This document shows positions 36,625 to 44,772 of a stretch of 44,772 bases of DNA, piece after piece. Source of the stretch: Burkholderiales bacterium (GTDB taxonomy: Bacteria > Pseudomonadota > Gammaproteobacteria > Burkholderiales > Casimicrobiaceae); assembly GCA_031270015.1 (NCBI GenBank), contig JAISYH010000047.1:1-44772 (forward strand). The letters are read 5' to 3'. A program made the translations under genes and the position numbers. A model generated the notes under the pieces. That model searched no databases. It saw only the letters and a list, made by a program, of their open reading frames with translations, and was not told the origin of the DNA. How positions within the stretch are numbered: position 1 is the first letter of the stretch; each line of letters begins with the position of its first letter.

Positions 36625-38040
36625 ATGAAAGTATTTTTTTATCAACAAATCGTTTTGGCGTTAATCGTGGTATTCACGTTATCGGGCTGTGCGGTCGGAC
36701 CCGATTACGTTCGCCCCGAAATGGACATCCCGCCAGAGTACCGTGAACCAATCGCCGGATGGAAATACGCAACGCCGTCCGACGATCAATTATCGGAAAC
36801 ATGGTGGACACTCTATCGAGACGAAACGCTGGCGCGATTAATCAAAGCCATTGATGTGGACAATCAAAGCCTCAAGGCGACTGAAGCGCGTTACCGTCAA
36901 GCGCGCGCATTGCTTGCTTCGGCGCAGTCGGGGCTTTTTCCGACATTGGACGGCGGCGTTTCGGCAAGCCGCGCGCAAGGTAGCGGTAACCAAAGCAGTC
37001 TGGGAAACCAATATAATTTTTCGCTCAACGCATCATGGAATATTGATTTATGGGGACGTGTGCGTCGCGATATCGAAGCGCAACGCGCTAACGTCGAACT
37101 TGGCAAAGCCGAACTCGACGCGTTGCGATTAAGTTTGCAAACGACGTTGGCGCAAACGTATTTCCAATTACGTACCACCGATGCGCGCATCAAGTTGATG
37201 GACGAAATAGTCGCCGCCTATCAGACTTCTCATGAGATGACGCTCAATCGTTACAACGCCGGAATCGTCACCCGCTCCGATGTGTCGCAAGCGTTGACGC
37301 AGCTAGAAGGCGCACGCACGCAACGCATCGATCTCGACCTCGCCCGCGCGCAAAGCGAACATGCGCTGGCGTTGCTGATCGGGAGAACGCCGTCACAATT
37401 TTCATTGGAAACCGACGGCTCGACTCTTTTACTGCTTCCTGAAATTCCTGTTGCTGTGCCGTCGCAAATACTCGAACGGCGCCCCGACATCGCTTCGGCG
37501 GAACGTGCCGTCGCTTCTGCCAATGCCAATATTGGCATTGCGCAAGCCGCTTTTTATCCATCGCTGATTTTGTCGGCATCAGGCGGTTATCGCGCCGATC
37601 ATTGGTCGGATTGGTTTGATGTGCCTAGCCGGATATGGTCGCTTGGCGCAAGTCTGGCGCAATATATTTTTGACGGCGGGCAGCGCGAAGCGGCGCGGCA
37701 AGCGGTTATCGCTTCTTACGACGCGACCGTCGCGACCTATAAACAAACGGTATTGACTGCTTTTGGCGAAGTCGAAAATAATTTGACCGCGCTGCGTGTG
37801 CTTGACGACGAAATGTACTCGCAACAGGCGACATTACGTGCCGCTCGTGAAACGGAAACGCTGACGCTCAATCAATATAAAGCGGGCACGACGACCTACT
37901 TGAATGTGGTGATCGCGCAAACCGCCCGTCTAAACGCTGAAAACAATCAGATTCAATTGCGCGGTCGCCAATTGGCGGCGACTGCGTCGCTGATCAACGC
38001 GCTTGGCGGCGGTTGGCAAGGCATCAAAATCGATCCTTGA
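36625..38040 (+). CDS. Outer-membrane efflux channel lipoprotein (NodT/OprM family)
   Basis: This TolC-type channel completes the tripartite pump. The 471-residue protein has a lipoprotein signal ending in LSGCAVGPDYVRP, a family hallmark, followed by WWTLYRDETLARLI, the repeated helical barrel halves with QTTLAQTYFQLR and LNRYNAGIVTRSDVSQA, and the second repeat LERRPDIASAERAVASANA. It begins six bases after mdtC, so the operon carries its own channel rather than relying on a shared TolC. Confidence 0.92.
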   Translation: MKVFFYQQIVLALIVVFTLSGCAVGPDYVRPEMDIPPEYREPIAGWKYATPSDDQLSETWWTLYRDETLARLIKAIDVDNQSLKATEARYRQARALLASAQSGLFPTLDGGVSASRAQGSGNQSSLGNQYNFSLNASWNIDLWGRVRRDIEAQRANVELGKAELDALRLSLQTTLAQTYFQLRTTDARIKLMDEIVAAYQTSHEMTLNRYNAGIVTRSDVSQALTQLEGARTQRIDLDLARAQSEHALALLIGRTPSQFSLETDGSTLLLLPEIPVAVPSQILERRPDIASAERAVASANANIGIAQAAFYPSLILSASGGYRADHWSDWFDVPSRIWSLGASLAQYIFDGGQREAARQAVIASYDATVATYKQTVLTAFGEVENNLTALRVLDDEMYSQQATLRAARETETLTLNQYKAGTTTYLNVVIAQTARLNAENNQIQLRGRQLAATASLINALGGGWQGIKIDP

Positions 38041-38041
38041 A

Positions 38042-38093
38042 CGCGAAGACATCGTAGGCTTTTAGCGACAAGCTTCGCGGCGTTTGATTTTTT
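38042..38093 (+). terminator. Possible terminator of the efflux operon
   Basis: CGCGAAG (38042) and CTTCGCG (38073) form a seven-pair stem with a long loop of 24 bases, and a T-run follows after five more bases. The loop is longer than usual. Confidence 0.35.
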
Positions 38094-38178
38094 CGAAATA
38101 TACGATGGTTCGACATAAATATTGCTTGCGCGGCACGCAGGGTTGGGCTATTCTGTCTCATATCATGATCAAACTCGC

Positions 38179-38197
38179 AATAATGAGAATCATTCCA
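38179..38197 (+). promoter_or_regulatory. Fur box before the CDGSH protein gene
   Basis: The core ATAATGAGAATCATT matches 14 of 19 positions of the Fur consensus. It lies 26 bases before the start codon, where Fur binding would block transcription or initiation when iron is plentiful. Confidence 0.65.
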
Positions 38198-38222
38198 ATC
38201 TTAACCAATGCAGAGGCGTGAA

Positions 38223-38870
38223 ATGACGGTACAAAAAATAGCAGGTAAAGAAGCGATTATTTATTTTGACAGTAAGCGTTGTATTCATTCGCGTAATTGC
38301 GTGTTAGGACGTCCTGACGTTTTCGTGCCAAACATCAAGGGCGACTGGATTTTTCCTGACCGCGCCTCGATTGAAGAAATTGCCGAAATCGCGCACAACT
38401 GTCCATCTGGCGCAATTTATTATCAGCGTGTCGATGGACAGGTCGGCGAAAGCGCGCCAAAGGTCAATACCGTTCGCGTTCGAGAAAACGGTCCGTTGGC
38501 TTTTCACGCGCCAATAATCATCGACGGCAAAGATCAGGGCTATCGTTTGACGTTTTGCCGTTGCGGGCATTCGAAAAACAAGCCATATTGCGACGGGCAA
38601 CACGCGGCAGAGAATTTCATCGCCACCGGAGAGCCGCCGACAAAAGAATCCGCGCCACTGGTGAAACGTGACGGCGTGTTGGAGATCACTGAGATTAAAG
38701 ATGGTCCGTTGCGCGCCGCCGGCAATCAAGAAGTCGTTACGGGCACTGGCAAAACGATCAACCGCGCTGAAGAGACATTCATTTGCCGTTGCGGACAATC
38801 AAAAAACAAACCGTATTGTGACGGTTCACATAAAGCGGCGGGCTTTCAAGCTGGCGGAATCACGCGATAA
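38223..38870 (+). CDS. Iron-sulfur protein with an N-terminal ferredoxin-like domain and two CDGSH motifs
   Basis: The 215-residue protein joins a divergent 4Fe-4S mono-cluster domain (YjdI/Fer4_19 type: CIHSRNCVLGRPDVF and later AHNCPSGAIYY) to two CDGSH domains. The first CDGSH motif reads FCRCGHSKNKPYCDGQH (~residue 114) and the second FICRCGQSKNKPYCDGSH (~residue 190), each with the 3-Cys-1-His set that binds a 2Fe-2S cluster. Such proteins take part in electron or cluster transfer; no exact role is known. ATG 38223 has GAGG upstream, so I rejected ATG 38208. A Fur box suggests iron or oxidative stress control. Confidence 0.88.
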   Translation: MTVQKIAGKEAIIYFDSKRCIHSRNCVLGRPDVFVPNIKGDWIFPDRASIEEIAEIAHNCPSGAIYYQRVDGQVGESAPKVNTVRVRENGPLAFHAPIIIDGKDQGYRLTFCRCGHSKNKPYCDGQHAAENFIATGEPPTKESAPLVKRDGVLEITEIKDGPLRAAGNQEVVTGTGKTINRAEETFICRCGQSKNKPYCDGSHKAAGFQAGGITR

Positions 38871-38891
38871 GCAGAGTTCCGCTTTGCTTTT
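38871..38891 (+). terminator. Weak terminator after the CDGSH gene
   Basis: GCAGAG-TTCCG-CTTTGC (one G-T pair) followed by TTTT, starting directly at the stop codon. Confidence 0.45.
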
Positions 38892-39001
38892 CCCAATTAT
38901 GCGTGAATATTTTTATTTGCGTTTTTGTTTTTATAAATGAGATTGATGTAACGACGCGAATACGTTGCGCTTGTTCAGGTCCTGTTGATCTTCAATGCCT
39001 A

Positions 39002-40063
39002 CTACCGTGATTTTTGAAATCGTTTCGCGATTTGTCGCGCCAGTGGCGGAGCCAATATCAATACAATGATCAAACGCGCGATTTGTAATCCCATTACGAA
39101 CTCCAGATCAACATGCGTTGACGCGGCGATTACGAGCATGACATCCGCCCCGCCCGGACTGGTCGCCAGGAATGCGGTGAGCAAATCGACATTCAACGTG
39201 CGCGAGACGAAAACAGCCAAGCCCGCGCAGAACAACATCAATACGAAAATTGATAATAGTATTTTGGGAATGGCGCGTATCACATACAACAGCACGCGCT
39301 TGGTAAAACGCAAACCGATGACCCAACCGATGGTGGCGAACGCAATCGCGCGCAGCCACATCGGCATTTCGATGGTAATGATGCCGAGCATATTCAGCGC
39401 CGCGCCTAGCGTCAATGGCAGCAACATCACACCGGATGGAATTTTCAGCAGCCAACCCATCGACGCGCCGATGGCGATCAATAGCAATGTCTCGGCAAAA
39501 TGTACGCCGTCCGGCAATACAAACCACGCGCTTGCGAATGCCAACGAATGTGCTTCCGTGTCGGAAAAGAAATGCGCTGCCAGTGATGTGGCAAGCGCGA
39601 CGCAAATCACGCGCAAATACTGCATGAACGCGACGAGGCGGACATCGGCGCCGTAAATGCTCGCCATCACCACCATCGCCGATGCCGCGCCGGGCGTCAT
39701 GCCCCAGATGCCAGAAGTGCCAGGCATGATCTGCCAGCGGCAAATCGTCCAACCGATGATACAGCTCATGACGAGGGAAGATAATATTACACCGAGGAAA
39801 ATTTGCCATTCAAACGAAAACATATTGAAAATCTCTGGCGTCAAGGTCGCGGCGATCATACAGCCAATCATCGCTTGCGCGCATTGATAAACGCGAACGT
39901 GAACATTGATGTTCGCGCCGTTGAGCGCAGCGATGATACCCGACGCCATAGGTCCGATCAATAACGCTCCGGGGAACGCAATCGCGTATATTGGCGCAGT
40001 GATGGCGACGGTCAGCAAAAGCAATATTACCCATTGTGCGGGCGGTGAAAACGGTTTAAACAT
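39002..40063 (-). CDS. AbrB-family membrane protein (PF05145 type)
   Basis: The 353-residue inner-membrane protein has about ten spans in two related halves, with family motifs GALLIGPMASG near residue 35, PGTSGIWGMTPGAASAMVVMA (~residue 115) and ATSPGGADVMLVIA in the second half. This family is often mis-annotated as ammonia monooxygenase; it is a putative transporter and has no oxygenase motifs. It lies 28 bases after the lipoprotein gene on the same strand and may share its transcript. The substrate is unknown. Confidence 0.82.
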   Translation of the reverse strand: MFKPFSPPAQWVILLLLTVAITAPIYAIAFPGALLIGPMASGIIAALNGANINVHVRVYQCAQAMIGCMIAATLTPEIFNMFSFEWQIFLGVILSSLVMSCIIGWTICRWQIMPGTSGIWGMTPGAASAMVVMASIYGADVRLVAFMQYLRVICVALATSLAAHFFSDTEAHSLAFASAWFVLPDGVHFAETLLLIAIGASMGWLLKIPSGVMLLPLTLGAALNMLGIITIEMPMWLRAIAFATIGWVIGLRFTKRVLLYVIRAIPKILLSIFVLMLFCAGLAVFVSRTLNVDLLTAFLATSPGGADVMLVIAASTHVDLEFVMGLQIARLIIVLILAPPLARQIAKRFQKSR

Positions 40064-40090
40064 ACGCTTTGTCCAAAAGCGTCAAGTGGG

Positions 40091-40828
40091 TCACTTTTTC
40101 TCGTCGCCCCGTCTGGTATAAGCGATCAGTCGCACAGTTTCATGTTGCACGGGAACTTCTATGGCGCTACGTCGGTCTGTCTTTTCGATATAACCGGCGT
40201 ATTTTTTCGCGTAAACGATGTTATTGATAGATGGAGCGTACCAGATTTGGTAGGTGCCATGTGTCGCCCAGCGCCAGAATTCATCGTCGTCGAATAACGT
40301 ATGAACAAACATAAACAACGCGTCGACTTCACCAATCGGCGATGACATTTTCTCCCAGCCGACGACATCGACTTTAATATCGGGCGAACCGCCCCGTTTT
40401 TCACCGAGATCAGCTTTCAACCGTTGCGACCAAGAATCGCCAGCGCGCATTGGAAAACGGAAACGCTCAAGCGGCGGATCAAAATATCGCGTTTCACCGC
40501 TCATCAATGCGCCTTGCGCGACCAACACGGGTTGCCGCCAGATTTCGGTACGTTCATCGTTGACGTATTCTCCTTGGCGCGTAATGTGAACGGTAATACC
40601 GCTTGCGTCGATCGATGTGATTTCATGTGTTTCCCGCCAGACGACCGGCTGGCGATAACCATCTTCGACGTGATACACCCAGCGGTCACCGACACGATAA
40701 TCCGGCATTCCCGCGACACGGGAAGGATCATTATCCAATCCCATCATCGACGCGCAGCCACACAACAAACAGGTCAGCAGCAAAGTCACCGTTCGCTTGA
40801 AAGAAAGTAAAGCAATATTAGTCATCAT
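40091..40828 (-). CDS. Lipoprotein of unknown function
   Basis: The ~245-residue protein has a lipoprotein signal peptide ending LLCGCASMMG, so the mature part begins at Cys26. The rest is predicted beta-rich, with YRVGDRWVYHVEDGYRQPVVW, RFPMRAGDSWSQ and a terminal IEVPVQHETVRLIAYTRR. The GDRW and AGDSW segments resemble those of other beta-rich envelope proteins, but I cannot name the family. Two starts (40828, 40825) are equivalent. It precedes the AbrB-type gene. Confidence 0.7.
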   Translation of the reverse strand: MMTNIALLSFKRTVTLLLTCLLCGCASMMGLDNDPSRVAGMPDYRVGDRWVYHVEDGYRQPVVWRETHEITSIDASGITVHITRQGEYVNDERTEIWRQPVLVAQGALMSGETRYFDPPLERFRFPMRAGDSWSQRLKADLGEKRGGSPDIKVDVVGWEKMSSPIGEVDALFMFVHTLFDDDEFWRWATHGTYQIWYAPSINNIVYAKKYAGYIEKTDRRSAIEVPVQHETVRLIAYTRRGDEKK

Positions 40829-40967
40829 GTTTCTTTAGAATGTACAATAAGCGCCTCTTCAAAATCACATGCTGCCGCTACGTCAACGCTTTGTAAAATA
40901 AAATATTCCATTAATTTTTTAATTTAAGCAAAACGCTGGAATTTACCGACGTTTTGGAAAAAATTGA

Positions 40968-42650
40968 TCATATCGGTTTGTCGGTGATCGCGCCTTCGCT
41001 GGCGCTCGAAACTAAGCGCATGTATTTTGCCAGCAATCCTCTCGTGTAACGCGGTTTTGGCGGTTGCCATTTCGCTCGCCGTTCCGTCAAGATTTCTTCG
41101 TTAACGTTGAGTTGAATAAGCAAGCGGTGCGCATCTATCGTGATTGAATCGCCCTCTTCGACGAGTGCGATCATACCTCCGGCATACGCTTCTGGCGCGA
41201 CATGACCAACCACCATACCCCACGTGCCGCCGGAAAAGCGGCCGTCGGTGATCAGTCCGACCGATTCGCCCAATCCTTGTCCGACCAACGCGGAAGTCGG
41301 CGCCAACATCTCCTGCATTCCCGGACCGCCTTTGGGTCCTTCGTAGCGGATCACTACCACATCGCCCGCTTTGATTTTACGCGCCATAATCGCTTCCATG
41401 CACGCGGCCTCCGAATCGAACACCCGCGCCGGTCCGGTGATCGACGGATTTTTGAGTCCGGTGATTTTGGCGACTGCGCCGTCGGGCGCGAGGTTGCCGC
41501 GCAGAATTGCCAGATGCCCCTCGCTGTACAACGGTTGATCAAACGGGCGAATCACTTCCTGATCGGCGCGTGGTGTCGGTAGCACATTTGCCAATTCTTC
41601 GGCGAGTGTCTTGCCGGTGATGGTCAAACAGTCGCCGTGCAGCAAATTCTTTTCGAGCAATATTTTCAACACTTGCGGTACGCCGCCGGCGCGGTTGAAA
41701 TCGACCGCGACGAAGCGTCCTGACGGCTTGAGATCGCAAAGCACCGGTACGCGACGGCGGATACGCTCAACATCGTCCAGCGACCATTCGACTTCCGCCG
41801 CCGCCGCGATTGCCAAATAATGCAACACCGCGTTAGTCGAACCGCCGGTTGCCATGATGAGCGACATCGCGTTTTCAATGGCTTTTTTGGTGATGATATC
41901 GCGCGGCTTGATATCGTGGACAATCGCGTTATACAACACCTTTGCCGAGAGCGCCGCCGAATCCGCTTTTTCGGGGTCGGGGCAAGCCAGTTGCGACGAA
42001 CCCAAGATACTCATTCCGAGCGCTTCGAATGAGGACGACATCGTATTCGCTGTGTACATGCCACCACAAGCGCCGCTGGTTGGACAAGCATTCTTCTCGA
42101 TGCCGATGAAGTCCTCGTCCGACATCTTGCCGGCGGCGTATGCGCCTACCGCCTCGAAAACGCTGACAATGGTCAAGTCTTCGTTTTTCCAACGTCCTGG
42201 CTTGATCGTGCCCGCGTACACATAGATCCCCGGCACGTTCATTCGCGCCAACGCGATCACGCCAGCAGGCATATTTTTATCACAGCCGCCGACGATCAAC
42301 GCGCCGTCCATGCTTTGCCCGTTGACTGATGTTTCGATGGCGTCGGCGATTACTTCCCGCGACACCAACGAATATTTCATCGCTTCCGTACCCATGCCAA
42401 TGCCATCGGTCACTGTTGGAACGCCAAACACTTGCGGCATTGCGCCGACTTCTTTCAACGCGACGATGGCGCGATCCACCAGCGGTTGAATGCCGGAATT
42501 GCACGGGTTCATTGTACTGTGTCCATTAGCGACGCCGACGATAGGCTTGCTGAAATCATCATCACCAAAGCCTACGGCGCGCAACATGGCGCGGTTGGGC
42601 GAGCGGGCGACACCTTCGGTAATAAAACGAGAACGGCGGTTATAGCGCAT
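40968..42650 (-). CDS. ilvD: Dihydroxy-acid dehydratase
   Basis: IlvD dehydrates dihydroxy acids in valine, leucine and isoleucine synthesis. The 560-residue length fits the family. The cluster-ligand and signature regions are visible: [17 protein letters not shown] (~residue 122), [19 protein letters not shown] (~residue 190) and the C-terminal [20 protein letters not shown]. The ATG at 42650 gives the usual start [19 protein letters not shown]. The 139 bases between it and the next gene hold an imperfect stem but no clear terminator. Confidence 0.97.
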   Translation of the reverse strand: MRYNRRSRFITEGVARSPNRAMLRAVGFGDDDFSKPIVGVANGHSTMNPCNSGIQPLVDRAIVALKEVGAMPQVFGVPTVTDGIGMGTEAMKYSLVSREVIADAIETSVNGQSMDGALIVGGCDKNMPAGVIALARMNVPGIYVYAGTIKPGRWKNEDLTIVSVFEAVGAYAAGKMSDEDFIGIEKNACPTSGACGGMYTANTMSSSFEALGMSILGSSQLACPDPEKADSAALSAKVLYNAIVHDIKPRDIITKKAIENAMSLIMATGGSTNAVLHYLAIAAAAEVEWSLDDVERIRRRVPVLCDLKPSGRFVAVDFNRAGGVPQVLKILLEKNLLHGDCLTITGKTLAEELANVLPTPRADQEVIRPFDQPLYSEGHLAILRGNLAPDGAVAKITGLKNPSITGPARVFDSEAACMEAIMARKIKAGDVVVIRYEGPKGGPGMQEMLAPTSALVGQGLGESVGLITDGRFSGGTWGMVVGHVAPEAYAGGMIALVEEGDSITIDAHRLLIQLNVNEEILTERRAKWQPPKPRYTRGLLAKYMRLVSSASEGAITDKPI

Positions 42651-42689
42651 GAGAAACTCCTAAAAAACTGATGCAAAGATAGAAGCCGA

Positions 42690-42730
42690 CGATAACATTG
42701 TGTTCGCTTTAAGACAACACAGCGTTGAAT
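42690..42730 (+). repeat. Short attC-like sequence upstream of ilvD
   Basis: TAACATTGTGTTC (42693-42705) is followed by a hairpin TGTGTT/AACACA and then CAGCGTTGAAT, ending in GTTGAAT, which fits the integron core site GTTRRRY. The layout parallels the longer site at 44092. It is shorter than typical attC sites and could be chance, or a simple hairpin in the ilvD promoter region. Confidence 0.25.
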
Positions 42731-42837
42731 GGGAAACAGAGATACTCCGCAGGAGCGGGATCATCGAACGTCAGAATACCTTGTGTATTCTTAGAACTTA
42801 TCCGTAAATAATGTTAATTTTCGCAGGAACTTTCTTG

Positions 42838-43817
42838 TTATTGTAAGTTATAACTTTCCGATGAGTTTATAACGTATCTATGCTCGACATCGACGCCCGG
42901 CGTATAAGTCTTGTGCAAACGATATAGCGGAATAGTTCCCGATTCCTGCTTCGTATAGATATATCCTACATAACCATCGTCTTGCCAGCCATCGCTTAAA
43001 ACATAAGAAATATCAGCATCGGCATGCGACATAAAATGATTATGTATGCTTCCATTATAAAATCTTCTGAATTTCTTTAAGCTACTATGAAACTGTATTT
43101 TTTCAACCTTGCCAATAGTTCCTACATTAGTATAACCGATACTCAAGGAATACTGATGTTCGCTATAATTTGTGGTCATATAGGTATCGTACTTATTGAC
43201 TGTACGAGACTATACATAGGCATAGTATCAGAGCAAATCGTGATCGCTGGCGCCGTAACTTTCATTATCAACGCCTTTGCGGTTGTTCCGCCGCTACCAT
43301 GGCAAGTCGCCGTCCAACGGTACCAGCTCGCCGTCATTTGCTGAAGTTGATTTCCCCAGTTATAGCTGGTACCCAGATTGAGATATTCGTACCACGGCGT
43401 GAAACTGCTGCCATTTGTAGACTTCTCGGCTTTGAGATTGCAATTATCCGCATACGTGCTTGTATACGCAAAAGTAAAACGATCAGAAGTTTGTTCATAG
43501 ACTGTTCCGGAAACCACCTGATCATTGATTTTCCAAGAGACCTTGGGAGCGGGCGCTCCGGGCGTACTGGTCTGATAGCCAATATAAAATTTCCTAAATA
43601 CATTATCAGCTTGTCTTTCTCCAACGCAGCTAATTGATACACGATATGCAGCAATTCCCGGATTCAAAGGACCATGCATGCCAAAAATGCAGCCTCTTTC
43701 GTGGTTGCCGTGCAAATCCGCTGTATTGCCTTATGGGTCAAAATTTCGTGGCGACACTGTCTTAGCTGGTGGCGTATTGAATCCCAACAAGATGGCCAAT
43801 GGCAACAGAGACGTCAT
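42838..43817 (-). pseudogene. Broken secreted protein with DUF5648-type domain
   Basis: Three pieces in one direction make one former gene. From ATG 43817 a hydrophobic secretion-like stretch MTSLLPLAILLGFNTPPAK runs into an in-frame TAA at 43731-43733. The same frame then continues (DLHGNHERGCIFGMHG, WKINDQVVSG) to a stop at 43176. A one-base frame change near 43190 joins PMYSLVQ to NKYDTYMTTNYSEHQ, which continues through DGWQDDGYVGYIY and SGTIPLYRLHK. The last parts match the DUF5648 pattern (PxYRL, DxFYTT, GYxxEGxxGYV) of secreted bacterial proteins. Composition is AT-richer than the neighbouring genes. Function is unknown. Confidence 0.6.
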
Positions 43818-44091
43818 ATAGATGAAAGGCTTCTGCCAGATGATCTGCTGCTGGACGGAAAACCGTATAAACGCATAATCTCCATGTGTGATTTTGTTAC
43901 CTGTAATAGGATGGAAAATTTATTCATTCCCGCAACTTTTCACATTGAGACAGCGCCTAATTCATGGGAAACCAGAAAAATGACGTGAGAATTGCGTATC
44001 ATCGGCGAGGGTATGTTTCGTGATTCACGTTGTGCGTTTTTGTTATCCCCAAGATTTGAGATTGATTTTGAAGCAATCATTGGTAGGGAAT

Positions 44092-44157
44092 TGCCTAACA
44101 TTTCGTTCCAGAGGGACGCGCTGCAAGCAGTGCGCTTCTGAACTCCAGCGTGATGGA
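44092..44157 (+). repeat. attC-like integron recombination site
   Basis: The segment starts with GCCTAAC (fits RYYYAAC), then ATTT, CGTTCCAGA, a hairpin GCGCTGC/GCAGTGCGC, and TCTGAACTC-CAGC-GTGATGG. GTTC-C-AGA pairs with TCTGAAC leaving one unpaired C, like the extrahelical base of true attC sites. The spacing TAAC-N4-CGTTC and AACTC-N3-CGT is that of cassette sites such as those of aadA genes. The right core GTGATGG departs from GTTRRRY. Confidence 0.45.
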
Positions 44158-44166
44158 GAGGTTGCG

Positions 44167-44772
44167 ATGCCCCGTTTTGCCTGTGGCCGTTTCGAGCTGG
44201 ATTTGTCCGTTCCCCGCATCATGGCGATCATCAATCTGACCGATGATTCATTTTCCGGCGACGGCCTGAGGGGAGATGCCGCCGCCGCGCTGCGACGGGC
44301 GGAACAGGCGCTGGAAGAGGGCGCTGAAATTCTCGATCTGGGCGCCGAATCGACCCGTCCAGGTTGTGACGCGGTTGCCGAAGCACAGGAGGTCGAACGC
44401 ATCGTGGCGGCGGTCGAGGCCCTACGCCGCCTGGATGCGCCACTGTCGGTCGATACCCTGAAACCAGCGGTGATGCGGGCGGCGTTGGCCGCGGGCGCGG
44501 ACATGATCAATGACATCAACGGCTTCGAGGCTGCGGGCGCGGTCGACGCGATCGCGGGCAGCGCCTGCGGGCTGTGCGTGATGCACATGCAGGGCGAGCC
44601 GCGCACGATGCAGCACGCGCCAGAATATGTTGATGTCGTGAATGAGGTGGCGGATTATCTCGCGGGCCGCTTGCGGGCGCTCGATGCCGCCGGGGTGGCG
44701 CGCGAACGCATTGTGTTCGATCCCGGTTTCGGCTTCGGCAAGAACGTGGCCCACAATTACAGCATGCTCAAA
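44167..44772 (+). CDS. folP: Dihydropteroate synthase (3' end outside the window)
   Basis: FolP joins p-aminobenzoate to the pterin pyrophosphate in folate synthesis and is the target of sulfonamides. The visible 202 residues contain RIMAIINLTDDSFSGDG (usual form MGILNVTPDSFSDGG), LGAESTRPG, SVDTLKPAV, ADMINDINGF, CVMHMQGEPRTMQ and DPGFGFGKN. The frame stays open to the last base. A GAGAGG site precedes ATG 44167. Codon use shifts to CTG, GGC and GCC and GC content is clearly higher than in the other genes here. The chromosomal partners ftsH and glmM are not visible. It is not the sul1 sequence. Confidence 0.9.
   Translation, partial: MPRFACGRFELDLSVPRIMAIINLTDDSFSGDGLRGDAAAALRRAEQALEEGAEILDLGAESTRPGCDAVAEAQEVERIVAAVEALRRLDAPLSVDTLKPAVMRAALAAGADMINDINGFEAAGAVDAIAGSACGLCVMHMQGEPRTMQHAPEYVDVVNEVADYLAGRLRALDAAGVARERIVFDPGFGFGKNVAHNYSMLK

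Noticed and set aside
39002-40063. Ammonia monooxygenase
   Set aside because: That name is a common mis-annotation of AbrB-family membrane proteins; no AmoA/B/C motifs are present.
40910-40967. Stem CAAAACG/CGTTTTG after ilvD as a terminator
   Set aside because: The loop is long and no T-run follows on the ilvD strand.
43674-43988. Plus-strand frame of 104 codons between the DUF5648 remnant and folP
   Set aside because: It overlaps the secretion-like start and the nonsense codon of the minus-strand pseudogene, and shows no motif or ribosome-binding site.
44167-44772. Sulfonamide-resistance gene sul1
   Set aside because: The visible motifs differ clearly from Sul1 and no qacE-type 3' conserved segment is present.
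1-44772. CRISPR arrays, tRNA or rRNA genes
   Set aside because: No regularly spaced direct repeats, no GTTCGAATC-type T-arms and no rRNA segments were seen by eye; a dedicated scan was not possible.

Overview
The window looks like a betaproteobacterial chromosome. The evidence is a divergent fur/bamE pair, a complete System I ccmABCDEFGHI cluster, an S-adenosylhomocysteine riboswitch before ahcY, a sigma-54-type pilin promoter, an IPTL-CTERM surface protein, and mixed codon use with many GCG, CGC and TTG codons. No tRNA, rRNA or CRISPR array was seen. I cannot name the genus.

Bases 1-2500 hold the end of a large secreted repeat protein, a small lipoprotein and a decayed trace of an IS200/IS605 right end. 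Bases 2504-7250 (minus strand) form a probable operon ahcY-metF-ampG-SMUG-type DNA glycosylase behind the SAH riboswitch. Upstream of it lie a family 2 glycosyltransferase and hslU, the latter without hslV beside it. Bases 9756-16905 are the ccm operon. It is followed by an octaheme nitrite reductase (17131-18810) with a CXXCK active-site heme and its own control region: a Fur-like palindrome, an FNR-type site and inverted repeats. The ccm products build c-type cytochromes such as this enzyme.

Bases 18982-22352 hold rppH, a Sua5/TsaC gene, metK and a promoter plus folded leader before a 48-residue basic protein. Bases 22353-26113 are an AT-rich pilin cassette: sigma-54 promoter, pilA, a TfpX/TfpZ-type accessory protein and a large multi-membrane-span GT-C-like protein that may glycosylate the pilin. 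Decayed IS256 and probable IS481 remnants close this block.

Bases 27080-28902 carry fur, bamE and dapB. Bases 29104-38040 are a four-gene MdtABC-type RND efflux operon with its own outer-membrane channel. Next come a double-CDGSH iron-sulfur protein behind a Fur box, an AbrB-family membrane protein, a lipoprotein and ilvD. The right end is unusual: a broken secreted DUF5648-type gene lies between two sequences resembling integron attC sites, followed by the GC-rich start of a folP gene that runs off the window.
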